Notes under the pieces: generated by a model
The model's input: only the letters and a program-made list of their open reading frames with translations
What the model was told of the DNA's origin: nothing
Databases searched by the model: none
Assembly: GCA_963693085.1 (NCBI GenBank)
Contig: OY856409.1
Span: 244,870,058-244,934,057 of the forward strand
DNA from: Alisma plantago-aquatica
Taxonomy: Eukaryota > Streptophyta > Magnoliopsida > Alismatales > Alismataceae
Length of the DNA: 64,000 bases
Reading direction: 5' to 3'
In this document: in pieces, positions 21,762 through 33,325 of the stretch
How positions within the stretch are numbered: position 1 is the first letter of the stretch
Layout: every line of letters starts with the position of its first letter
Translations under genes and position numbers: made by a program

Positions 21762-22891
21762 ACTTATAACATCACAAGCAAAGAGTGGTGCCTAGTCACA
21801 CATCATTAATACCCAAGTCAATGGAAAAGCTATATAACAACTTCAACCTACAATCTGTGAATGGTGTTATAGTGTTTGTATAGTTCCTTTATCACTGATG
21901 TCCATATTGAACTAGAGGTATGGAGAAGTCACCCTCATTATTATTTAATCTTGTTTCTCGAACTAAGAGTAGACTGGGAGAGATATATGTAAGTTCAATA
22001 TCACATATTAACTCACATGTTCATGGTCATGTTTTTCTCAGTCTTGCTAATCAAGAGGCCTAGGACATCACACTCCAGTAGGAGGGACAAATCATATGCC
22101 TATCACTTACAGTCAATCCCCACGTATCAAAGCCACCCAATCATCACTGTTATAACAACCCATGTTTCATAATTGTGTTTGATGATGTCAAAATGTACCC
22201 AACGACATGTGTTGAGTATAGTGATTTTAGGTCTAAGAACCACAACCAACACCATCACTATGAGAGCTGAGTATGACTTTCATAAGGATGGCTTCCATGT
22301 GTCAGTCTCATGGTGGGTCTGTCTGATACACTATTCTCTAACATGTATCTATGTGATTGGTTTGATATCACCATATCATGACCAATGAGACTCAGTCATA
22401 AACTAACTCAACTCTGATCTTATGTGTTATTGTTGTCTATCAACCTTCCACAATAATCGTCGATCAGAGAAATAATGAGAATATATATGTACTCTTAACA
22501 TGCGTATGATATCATTTCTCAGGTCCTCAACCTGAAGACATACGTCATTAAGTAATATTACTCTCTAGACATTTATTATGTTATTTTATTATCTAATAAC
22601 TAAACAAATAGAATAAATTGGAAGCTTGCCTTTTATTAATAATCAAATCATTTTTACATGATATGCCATTACAATCATCACATTATTGGCTCACTAGGCA
22701 TACATAACTAATAAAGCCAAAGATGAAAAAGAAGTATCCAGAAAAGAATTTTCCCATTCAGCATGGTAGATAAACTAAAGCCTACATGGAGGTGAAGAAG
22801 CTAGATTTCTGTACAAAGAAGAGAACTTGAGTAGGATGCGAGGTTAAAGTAAGATACAAAGCAACCACAATAAGCCCTTGTCACATTAAAA
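21762..22891. other. Spacer, no gene seen
   Basis: No protein motif or RNA gene. The stretch near 22,150-22,210 (TTATAACAACCCATG, then GTTTGATGATGTCAAA) looks like plant LTR-edge sequence but has no partner copy. Confidence 0.4.
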
Positions 22892-24765
22892 TCTATACTA
22901 CTATAAAAAAGACGAATGTTTGAAATAAGTTACGGCCCTACTACTTTTACACTGTCCGAAACCCCTCAACCAATCAGGTTCAAGCATTTTTAAAATACTG
23001 TGATTTGCTTGACTCTCTCTCTTCTCATAGCTTTTCTATCTTTTTGAACAGTTTTACCTCTTACGGTAACTTCTTCACGTTCTTTGAGCCCAATACAGCA
23101 CGATTCCACGTTTTACGTGATCAACCTGCGACATTCATACCAACTAATCGTCATCCCAATGAAACCAATTGCTATTATCTTATTTTAAACCACCGTACAT
23201 CCTCTCTGTCCCGTAACCACTCTACCACTACCCACACAACGTGTTGGTATGGATACATCTCCACACATCCAAAAGAAAACTAAAACCATAAATATCTTGT
23301 CTTCCACATCTCACACGTTCCCAACACCTTATTATTTTTAACCGCTCACAATTATCTCCCCATCCTCATCGTATACGTTCCCGTTCTTTTCTCATTTTCA
23401 ACAACTCACAATTTTCTTCCCATCATCACCGTATCTTCGTTTGAAGTTCTCTCCTAATTACTATGTCTTCATTCCCAGTTAAATTCCACCAAACACTAAC
23501 AAGGTGGACTCGGCAAGCTCAACGCGCAACAACAACTCTAAGTGTGTGAATTGTATCAGTAATGTCGATTCTTTCTACAACTGCTAGCATATTTTTTCCC
23601 TAGCATCCTTTTCCTGGTTTGATGTCTCCTCGGCGACGACAACCTTAATCCACCATCATGTCTTCAGTCTTCTCGCTTTATATTGATGTGGCAACCCACT
23701 CTTCTTCCATGGGTCTTCCGTAACCTGTCGTTATGGTGCCCTTGATTGGAAGTGATGGTATAAAATCGGCTTACCATTTCTATCTCACGATTTCATCTAC
23801 CTCCAAAAATTGGGTATAATTATTTAACGATCCACTGACTGTACTGTATTCCTAATCATCCGTAACAAGTATATATGGGTATAAACTGTTGATACTTATC
23901 TTACTTTTTCTGTTATAGTTTTTACAGATTTAAGATGTTCTTCCTGAATAATATGTTTTGAAATAAATGTATACTCATTTCCTTGTTAATATCTTGATGA
24001 TGTAGTTGGATGTTGCTTACCTCGAACATCTGATTGTCATACAATTTGAGGTATCTTAACAGCGGAATCCGAAAGACAGTGGATGTGTGAAGAAGTTCCT
24101 CTTACCGTCCAGCTCTGCCTTCATTATTTGTTCGTAAATATAGTGTATCAGCATGTATAGCGGATCAGCGAGGTGTTGAATCAAGCAAGTTGTACATGCG
24201 AGTTAAATAAACACGTTCGATTTGGGCTCCCCGTCTGCTTTGATTATTTGCCTGATTTTAGTACGTATATTTTCATCTTAAAAGTCCCCCGTGTTAATTT
24301 CTTTTCGTTATTCTGCCATGCTTATTATTAATTATCTTTTTCTCATCTTTTACCAACTCCGCATGTTCAGACTTTATCTCCTTGGACCTTACCTCTACGT
24401 TTCCTTCATCATATCTATCAAACTGCCAACTCCAACAACCATAGTACAACGTGTACCTTTCTTCCTTCCTTCTTGAGTCATTACCAATTCGGTTGACCGT
24501 GTTCTGCAAGATTATTTTTTCCCTCTTTCATTTGTACCGTGTTTGTTTGGAAGAATTCCAGAATTCCTTGACGATTAAGTTCATGCTTTAGATTTGTAAG
24601 TACAATTAAACCATCTTTGGTGCGCAAGCTTCTTTTGAAGCAGATCACTTGCAACTTTTATTCACGTGCAAAATTTGTGTTTTATATGCTTGTGCTATTC
24701 TCTCATCTCAAACATTTTTTGTCATCTTTATTTTTTCCCTTGCCTATATATCAATTAAGCGGAGA

Positions 24766-24800
24766 CAATGGACCAAAGAGACAATGGACCAAAGAGTTAC
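24766..24800 (+). repeat. 16 bp tandem duplication inside the Helitron
   Basis: ACAATGGACCAAAGAG occurs twice in direct succession. Minor, probably slippage. Confidence 0.8.
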
Positions 24801-26856
24801 GTTGAAGAAGAAAATGATTAAAACACTTTGTACATGCTGCACTGGTTTCCTCTTACACCTTTGTTTATTACTTTATAATTGTATGTATTGTAATTGTTCG
24901 TTTCATAGGAGATTTTCCTATTTTACTCTTCTAATTAATTATTATTTTTTCGTGATATCATGGTTTGCAGCGCTGCTCTTCTTTTTATTACGGCCTGACT
25001 ACATATTAAAAGAAACAAAAGTTATTGTATTCATTAATTGGTCGACATATACTCCTTGGATGATAATATGTTGTTTTGGAGTGTTGAATCGTTATTCTCA
25101 TCTCACCACCTAGCATTACATTTATACCAAGACTAATATGGTCGGGAGATATGATTCATTTATGCGTGAAATGAACTGACTTGGCGGATATTAGCTAATC
25201 CATTTTCTTGAATACCGTGCAGCTATCCAACGGGAATGTGTTGTAGAAGACCAACAAGGCCACAACAAGTTGGACTTTGATATGAGGGAGCAAATCAGAA
25301 GGTACACAACAATGATTACGGTACCAATAGGAGAAGGGAGGAGCGCTACATCACATTCGACGCCATGATACGAGGACAACTATTCTATGGGAGGCTTCCT
25401 ATAAAAAGATGGTAGGAGACCAATCAAAATTCGTTATAGCATTGAAGAATTAGTTTTAGTATTAAGAATTTTATTTCTCTCTCCATAAATTTTTCAGGGG
25501 TTGGGTTTTGAGAATTCTCATTATTAATTGTTCTATACAACAAGTATTGAAGGTCTCCTATAATATCATTTTTCATGATCTGAACCAAAAATAACGTAGT
25601 ACATTTTTATTGGTCGATTAGTATAAATAATTGATCATCGGGTGAGTTCTTCTTTATTTCATTATTAATCCATTTTATTCAATCGCAGCTTTCCCATTTA
25701 GTGTCGTAATACATTAATAAAGAAAAAATTATTCAAAAAAATCTTATTGACAGAGACTAAAGCAAGATAAAATATTGTCACAATAACAACATTTATTAGG
25801 GTTCAATATGCTGTCCTGGACTTGTTGTCCCAACATGTTTGTGTTCATCATTGTCGTAAACACAACTCATCAATTTTCATAAATGAACTTTTGAATAACT
25901 AGATGGTGAGAATTTATTGGGACACGACTGGAACAAAAGTTCTGTATAAACAGATTTGGAGGCCATTTGTTGTACATGATATTAGTGTGCATTTATTGTA
26001 CATGTTTTATAGTGAATGAAAACTTACTAAGAGCATTCTTACCCGTTACAATTTATAAACATTAAGTATGTATTCATATTTTATTTTTTAGAAAAAATTA
26101 ATAGTTGATTAAAAAAAGAAACTTACATATCTGAATTAACTAAAATATTTTTCACTTTTTATGCTTTGAAAAAGTTCTAGCCAGTTGATTATCTAACTTT
26201 AAAACCCTCGTGTGGTGTTACCTTGTTTATCTCCATTACATCTTTTTTGATTTGGAATCTTCTTCCTTCTCATAAAAACAACCTTTGCAATCTCCCATAA
26301 CAAATTATACTTGATAATTTATATTAATCACTAATGAGATGCTTACTCAAACTAAGATCTCAGTCTTTCATGTAGGCATTAATCTTCTAAAATAGAATAA
26401 CTAAAAATAGAAAAATATTATTCTATCTTTAATTATGCAAGTGTGTTTGGATATGTCCATACATACACAATATTTGAATATTATGGTGGCTACATTGTGT
26501 TTTCTATTTTCATACTCTTACATATTTGATTATAAATACAAGAATCATATAAAAAATTATTAGTTTGTACTTCACTAATATATACATACTTAAAGAATAT
26601 TAATAAATTGCCCTAAGATATTATGACACTTGAACGGTGACAAATAGAAAGAAATATTTACATAATGAGAATAATATGCATACTATGTGTGTATCTAAGT
26701 ATATTACTTATTAATAGTAGTTTAGATATATATAAGCATGATAATATGGATGTATCCAGTTATATTACATATTTAAATGTACTTGATATTTACCAAATAT
26801 ATAAAAAGTATTTTTTAATATATTGAATTTTCTGAAAAGTTTAACATTCTAATAAG

Positions 26857-26876
26857 ACACGTGCATGTGCACGTGT
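26857..26876 (+). other. Helitron 3' terminal hairpin
   Basis: Nine perfectly paired bases on each side of a TG centre, 7 bp before the CTAG terminus. In Helitrons such a hairpin acts as the termination signal of rolling-circle transposition. Confidence 0.75.
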
Positions 26877-27043
26877 GTGTTTACTAGTTAATGGAAATAG
26901 GGAAATAAGTAGACAACATCCATGAGCTCATTTCTCACTCTTCTGTGAACATTTCTAGTTTAACTTAAAATGTATATTCACTAACTGTGCATGTGAAGAA
27001 GATAAAAAATGACATGATTCCACTCCTGAGCCTACCCCACTAA

Positions 27044-27196
27044 ATGCAACTCCTCAATGCAAACAAATTGATGGCCATGGAGGCCGTGGCAGGAATGAAA
27101 AAAGAGATCACCCATCTACAACAACAGAAGGATAACCTACAACAAGAGAAAAAACGACTATGTGCCAAAGACAGGAAATGGAAAGGGGACCAATGA
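27044..27196 (+). pseudogene. Coiled-coil fragment of the Athila-2 downstream ORF
   Basis: 50 codons from ATG 27,044 to TGA 27,194. It encodes a Leu/Gln/Lys heptad stretch (EITHLQQQKDNLQQEKKRL) at the place where Athila-1 has its coiled coil (10,528-10,705). The N-terminal ATHILA ORF-1-like part that should precede it is not visible; the Helitron ends only 150 bp upstream. Confidence 0.4.
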
Positions 27197-28930
27197 CATC
27201 ACCTTCTCGTGAAGAAGCATGGTCCAAACATCATAGGTTTGTCAATGAGGATTTCTCCTCTTTACCTGTTGCAGAAATGGGCGTGCAATTGAAGGCAGAT
27301 ATGGTATTTTCCAAATTGAACATCAAAAAGGCTACACCGCCTTCCTTAAAAGAAGCCCAAACAAAGTTATCTTATGAAAAGGGAGAGGAAGGGTCTATAA
27401 GGAACATGGAAGTTCCCACAAGGGAAAACAATCATAAAAACTCCCCAGCTTCGTTGGGTCACTCCACTAATCAAGACGGAGTAGAAGAGGAACTCACAAA
27501 ATAGACAGATTAGGGTCATTTGGAGATACATGACCAAGTTGTTCCCTTCAAAGATGTTGAGGTGACGGGGGATAACGACGCCTTCCTAAGATCATCATAT
27601 ACAAGGGAGGAGTCACCGCAAATAAATGAATATTTATTATTGAACGGGATGGGCCCCTCTAGAATTATGAAGCCCCATCACTGCTCGTTGACTATGATGA
27701 CATAGTCAGTGAATTCCTATGGCATGAACTGATAAAAGGAGGAGTTCCTCCTCTAAATTCTTTTGAGATAGAAATCCAAGAAAAAACTATCTAAGGAAGA
27801 TGAAGGAACTTTGAACTGGATGTTTAATAAGGCTTTGAGCAAATCGGAAACACCAACTTTCCCTGAGCCCCCACCAACTACCACAACAAGTCTGATAACG
27901 CTTTCACTGCTTCCATGTAATATGAAAGAAATGTATATGACTTCTCATGTATGATTCTCAGATACATCCATGTCTTTATAGATTATTAGATGATGAAAAG
28001 ATAGTCGATGACATCATATACACCAAAAATAAATACTCTTTGACTAGAAATGATTTCAGGCCAACCTTTAGGAACAAAGCTGCAATCACTAGAATACTCT
28101 TCAAGTTTCTCTATGGAAAAATCATAGAAGAGTATATGTACAGATATAAGGTGGATCCATTCTTCAAAGCTAGATGTGCCCTAGCTTCTCAACTATATGT
28201 GAAAACTATAAGTCCCCTTGGTTGAAGAGCTACATAACGCATTAGAAGAAATAAGAAAGATAAAGTTCACAACACTCCAGTATAAATCCTTCAACCACCA
28301 CATGATGATCGTGGTGGATCTTTCCACTAGGTGAGTCGTTACTTAAAAATTACAACATAAAATACCTACCATGTGGAATGATGGTTGATAAACTACAACA
28401 TAGGACAATACAAGAACTCTCCATGTTCCTGAAATGTCTTCTACATGGGGTAGGAGGATGGTATCGTCCAAACTAGAGCGAGATATGCATAGATTGCATC
28501 ATACCCCAACAAATGCTAGGTTCATAGGACAACACATTCATAGTTATTAGGAAAATTGAAGCACTGAACATGGGAATTTCCCTCAAGAAGATTTGCAAAC
28601 AAATACTTCCATGCTTTATGAAGGAAGAATGCCACAGAGGTTGAACATGATAAAAGATTCTTTTGTGAGGAGCGCATGGATGACATCCCAATGTACACAT
28701 TCATTTCCCTTTTTGAAAAACTCCATTGAGGGAACCATTAAAAAACTTACAGAAGGAACAAGAGGCCCCTCCTCCACACGACAACACAACTAGTGCGGTG
28801 ACTCCTCCCAACACCTCCTCACACAGAAGTAAAATCCCACCCAACCCACCCATTGAACAATAAAAGCCAACCGGTTAATTCCTGAAACAACTACTAAACA
28901 TACTCGGGATCCCCTCTCCAAAGTACCTTC
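27197..28930 (+). pseudogene. First Ulp1-like module of Athila-2 (broken)
   Basis: Open pieces at 27,160-27,504, 27,520-27,705 and 27,947-28,225, then a frame change, then 28,221-28,329. Residues from TRNDFRPTFRNKAAITRILF and on through LYGKIIEEYM correspond block by block to VQRGALRSIFRSPVVTEKKL and LEGAIIENI in Athila-1, and YKSFNHHMMIVVDL corresponds to YKHHNMWFLCVADL. The DNA has diverged far more than the protein pattern, so the two copies are separate lineages and not a recent duplication. Several stops and at least one frame change make it non-functional. Confidence 0.5.
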
Positions 28931-29800
28931 ATCTAATGATAAAGATCCCAGAGCCACTTCTCCTCCTCAAAAACATATCATCAATTCATAGGAAGAAAAG
29001 AAAGTGGCAAATAATGAAGATGAAGTCATAGAATAACTAGCACATGCAAATATAATACAATCAACTTTTGATGACTTTGACAAAGGTGCTTTCTATGGGT
29101 TATTACTAGAAGAAAAAAATTTATCAGACAATAACTCAAACCAAGTTATGATGAAATAGTAACACTCTTCGAGAGGGACCATCTCTAAGTTCTACAGCCA
29201 AACCTCTGTGATTTTCTAACTATTAGATGTTACATGACAACAAATGTCATGACATCTTTCCAGCTACTTTTGGATGATGAGCTCGACGATGTATATGTGG
29301 CCTTCAACAATATAGTAGGGGATATAATTCTGAAAAAGGGATATGGAGAGCTCCAAAGAGTTACAATTTTTTTTAATTCTAGTTTTCCACGTCTAATATA
29401 TGTACCAATACTCCACAACGACCACTGGAGACTCTTGTTGATCGATACAAAAGCCAAGACAATGATCTTGTGTAATAGCTCAGACGTTATGTTTAGCTTG
29501 AAAAAATCTACTTACCAAAAACCAACTATAATCACTAAATAGATAGCCACACAGGTGGCTATCCATATTGTTGAGCTTATCAAGATGTATGGAAGAGGCT
29601 TTGTTGATGTTGAATACATATTTTAAAAGACACAATTATGCCATAGGATCCCACAACAAGCTCTTGTCTCCAATGACTGTGGTTTCTATGTCTTATTATG
29701 CATGCAGATGATAGCAACATCAAACAAGAAGGCAGAGTTTTATTAGAAAGAATACTATTACCATCACCTTGCAGAACTTATGTTAATGATGTACTAACCT
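28931..29800 (+). pseudogene. Ulp1/SUMO-protease-like C-terminal module of Athila-2 (broken)
   Basis: The frame of 29,234-29,542 continues in phase past TAG 29,540 and a later TAA. It shows the YVPILHNDHWRLLLID strand (His 29,423, Trp 29,426) and the PQQALVSNDCGFYVLL block (Cys 29,678) in the same frame, 85 residues apart (82 in Athila-1). At His+17, where the protease family has its catalytic Asp, the codon at 29,474 is Asn, as in Athila-1. Upstream, an acidic and Ser/Pro-rich stretch matches the linker of Athila-1 only in composition. LTR-B interrupts the element 75 bp downstream. Confidence 0.65.
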
Positions 29801-29873
29801 TAGAGTGTCCATTAACAAGTTGAAAGATTTAACTTTCCTATTATATATAAAGCTCACTCTTTGACACCCTGAG

Positions 29874-32800
29874 TGTTACAACCCCAATTTTTGGGTTCAT
29901 TTGGTGAGAAATGTGATTTCTCATAATAAAGAAAATTGAACAAATAATGATGTCTTTGATTGAATGCATGAATTTTGTTTACAATAGCCTTGATGTTTGT
30001 GTTGAGGGCTTTATTGGCTATTGGGCCCAATAATAAGGAAATTCAATTAATTAATGAATAATTGAGAATTTAAAAGAAAGATGTGGAAACCACTAGAAGG
30101 CAAATCCAAAGAGGGATTTCGTGCCTCTTGGGTTCCTTGGGTTCCAAGGAGTCCAAAGTTGCATAAAGAGTGCAATAAGAAAAGAAAAGATCAATTAAGT
30201 ATTTCTTTATTAAGAAAGAAATTGAAAATATTAATGAAAGGTGGAAAAGAGATGAAAAGAGGTATAATTGAGTTATCCTTGGTGGAATTTCGTATCCCAA
30301 GGATTCCTAATGTTAAAAGGAAAACCAATGAGGAAATAAAAGAGAAATAAAGAGAAATCCACAAAGAGAGATATTTTAATAAGAAATAAAGAAGATAATG
30401 TCGAATAATGCATTTAGGTGCATCTAGAAGGATAATGAATATTCAATAAAAAAAAGGGATTTCGAAATAATAGAGTGCCTTAGGATCCAAGGAGTCCCAA
30501 TGAAGAAAGAGGAAAGAGAAAATACCAATAAAGTCAAATAAGAGGATAATGTGATGCTTAATGAATGAATTTCATGGTTTTAGTAAAAGGGTGATATTTT
30601 TCTTCTAAAGGAAACTATAATTTCGTGCTTAGGAGTAAAAGTCAAGCATAAGTGAGTCTAAGAGAAAGGATTTTCGAAATCCTAATATTTGGAAGAAAAA
30701 AAAGGAAAGGAAAAATCAAAAGATAAAGAAGAGAGAGAAGGTTTCTTCTCATTAAAGGAATAGGAGTCCTAATGGGAATGGGACTTGTTCCCTCTTGGAT
30801 GAACATTCCGGGGCATGGATACCCTCCCCTATATAAGGGGTAGAGCCCTTGGCCAAGATCAGGAGAATCCCATGTGCTCTTCTCTCTCTACTCTTCATCT
30901 TCTTCGTTCAACCCTAGCTGTGAAGATCGTGTTTCTCCTAGGGCAGCAAGAAGTCGGGAGGCTATCGCGTTTGCTGTACAACGACCCACGTTGCCGGAAG
31001 GGATCTCTGCCATCCCCTTGGGCTCCAGTGTAGGCTTGTCGGCCACAACACGACTGCCATGACCGGCCACAAGTTGCAAACCAAACCAACCAGAACCAGC
31101 AGTGCTGGTCGTGAGTGGAGGGCACCTTTGGGTGCGTGGGGATATGGCGGAAGCAGGTCTAAGTTTCCAAGAAGGTTCGTGCCTTGGAAAGGTGGAACAC
31201 AATCTCGCGATCAACTGCAGCACAGTTGCATCATGGCAGAGAGTCGCGGACGATCTGGGCTTGCATGCGGCTACTATGGCCACATATTCAAGGTGCTTTG
31301 GGTGTGCCAGGGTACGGCAGGGGCAACAACACTGTCCTGGGTGACTTTCGAGGTGAAGGGAGGCCAAGAGAAGCCGCGCCCAGTCCGACTACGGCGACGC
31401 AGTGGCCCCCTGCAGAAGGTTGAATACGGCTTGCAGCCGTTGGACGATTTCGCCCCAAGCGCGCAATAGAGGACCACAACTAAAGAGGGGCATAAAGATC
31501 ATTTCTAAATATTTCCTAATGCATGGAGATAGAGCGACGTGGTGCCCTCTCATTGGCTGTGGTAAGTGATTCCTTACTAAAATCATATATAATTATTGGT
31601 AGGTCGAATAAGGACATGTTATACATGAAAGTTGATCAGAAAAACGTGAAGAATTCAATAAAAATATAATTGGAGTTTGATTCCTCTTGCAATTCGAATA
31701 GTAATGGAAGATGTCAACTTTAATGTATTAATGTTTAAAGAACCCTATTTTGATATGAATAATATATTTTTAAGGGTTTAATGGATGATTAAAGTTGGTA
31801 TTTAACTGTTAATGATAAAAGGAACATTAGGAATAGAAAAGATGAATTTTGCACGTAATTAGTTTAATTGAGAATTCATGCGCATAAGTATGCTTAATGG
31901 GCCTTGAAACCCTAATGTTGGTAATTAGGATTACTAATGGCTTTAATTATTCGATTTCATGAATAGAACTAAGTTTTCATGGTTAAAAGTTATCTCGGGC
32001 ATTAACGTTCCTAATTTGTGGATAAATAACCTTAATATATAAATTGGGGTTTATGAATGAATCAAGATGGAAATAATGACAAATAGAGTTCGCATGTGAA
32101 TTCAATCATAATGAACTATGAATTGATGATAAATGTGTATAATGATATTGTCATGAATTAAAAGGATAAAAATAGTATCTTTAATGTAAAAGGGGCATAA
32201 TGAGCTTAATTAATGGTTAATTATGCCTTTAATCCAGAATTAAGGATTAGATGTGGAAATAGTTAGGGTTTGTGATCAATTGCTTTAAATTAGGGTTTAC
32301 AATAGTAAAAGATGAAGGGAAACCCTAAAAGTGGACTAGAAACCCTAGGAAGCGAGCTAGATTTAATAAATCTTGATGACATGAGTAGTAAAAGGGAATT
32401 ACATGATTATTTTAGGATCTTGTTGAAAATGCTTGCTTGCTTGGATTCTTATTTGCATGGATATTTCTGTTCAAATCATCAGATCAGGTATGTGGTTAAT
32501 TATGAATAACCACCTTAGTTTCTCGAGGATTTTCCGGATGGTTAATCGCATTGAATGCAAATTATCAATTTGGATGTTCATACTTGCAAACTATAAAGTC
32601 ACTATGATTATCACATTAATAATAGAAGTATGGATTCTCGCACTTACATGCCACCCTGATGGATGATGTGAAAGATCAGGCCCAGATGGGTAGACCAATG
32701 GACACCTTGAGTGGTGACCCCAGGCACCAAGCTCGGGAATGAGAAGGTGGCCTATGATATTGCATGACTAGTGGGCACCATGGGTGGTGACCCCCAGGAA

Positions 32801-33311
32801 CAAGCTCGGGATTGAGAAGGTGGCCTTAAGTCATTGGCAAAGGAAACCCTAAGGTGAGTATGCCAAGGTTAGGGCAAAAGTGGTGGAGAATTTCATACTG
32901 AAAAGTGTAAATTGGATTGTTAATTAATTTGATTGTGATTATAAATTGTTAGCCATATTTGCAAGATTTTGGTTGTTCCCACATACCAGTATATTTTGAT
33001 ATACTGACTGACGTTTTGTTTGTCGGCGTTTTAGGAACAACAATTGAAAGAACAGTAAAATGACACGTTGTGGAAATAAGAAATAAAGTGCAAGGAGGAT
33101 TAGATACAATAATTCAAGCTCTGGATAGATAGATTTCCAAAGTTTTCAAAGGTAAGCAAAGTTTTAATTTTATACCCAAATTCCAGTTAGTTAGTAGAAT
33201 TTCTTAATTATTATTGATTATTTGTCGAACCTTTGATCCTATTAATTGAATAACGGCTCTGACCTTCGGGTCTTCCTTAATTGGGGGTTATCGGGAGGCA
33301 GGGTCATTACA
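29874..33311 (+). repeat. LTR-B 5' LTR
   Basis: Starts TGTTACAACCCC and ends GGTCATTACA. A TATA box lies at 30,829-30,838 (CTATATAAGG). A GC-rich island at about 30,890-31,480 follows the TATA box and produces many overlapping ORFs on both strands (the longest is 136 codons at 31,059), none of which I can match to a protein and none conserved intact in the other LTR. The rest is AT-rich. Confidence 0.9.
30829..30838 (+). promoter_or_regulatory. TATA box of LTR-B (5' copy)
   Basis: CTATATAAGG inside the conserved CCCCTATATAAGGGG; the identical element in the 3' LTR is at 38,639-38,648. It lies about 955 bp into the LTR and leaves a roughly 2.5 kb R-U5. Confidence 0.6.
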
Positions 33312-33312
33312 A

Positions 33313-33325
33313 TTGGTATTAGAGC
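33313..33325 (+). other. Primer-binding site of LTR-B (tRNA-iMet type)
   Basis: TTGGTATTAGAGC begins 2 bases after the LTR end. The canonical form is TTGGTATCAGAGC; one C to T transition separates them. Confidence 0.8.

Larger units (their letters stand above)
22892..26887 (+). mobile_element. Helitron, about 4.0 kb, probably non-autonomous
   Basis: The 5' end reads TCTATACTACTATAAAAAAG, a typical plant Helitron start, preceded by A (22,891). The 3' end is CTAG at 26,884-26,887 followed by T, so insertion is between A and T as the family requires and no target duplication is expected. A perfect 9 bp inverted repeat, ACACGTGCA / TGCACGTGT, at 26,857-26,876 lies 7 bp before CTAG. Inside I find no Rep or helicase motif. 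Short ORFs such as 23,005-23,283 and 24,649-25,113 match nothing I know and could be captured host or viral-like fragments or chance. Confidence 0.8.

Noticed and set aside
24649..25113. 154-codon ORF in the Helitron with hydrophobic stretches
   Set aside because: Cys/Phe/Leu-rich translation of AT-rich DNA without a known motif; no evidence that it is a membrane protein gene.
30888..31469. 136- and 159-codon ORFs in LTR-B
   Set aside because: The two overlap on opposite strands in GC-rich LTR DNA, and the 136-codon frame is broken by a TGA in the other LTR copy.
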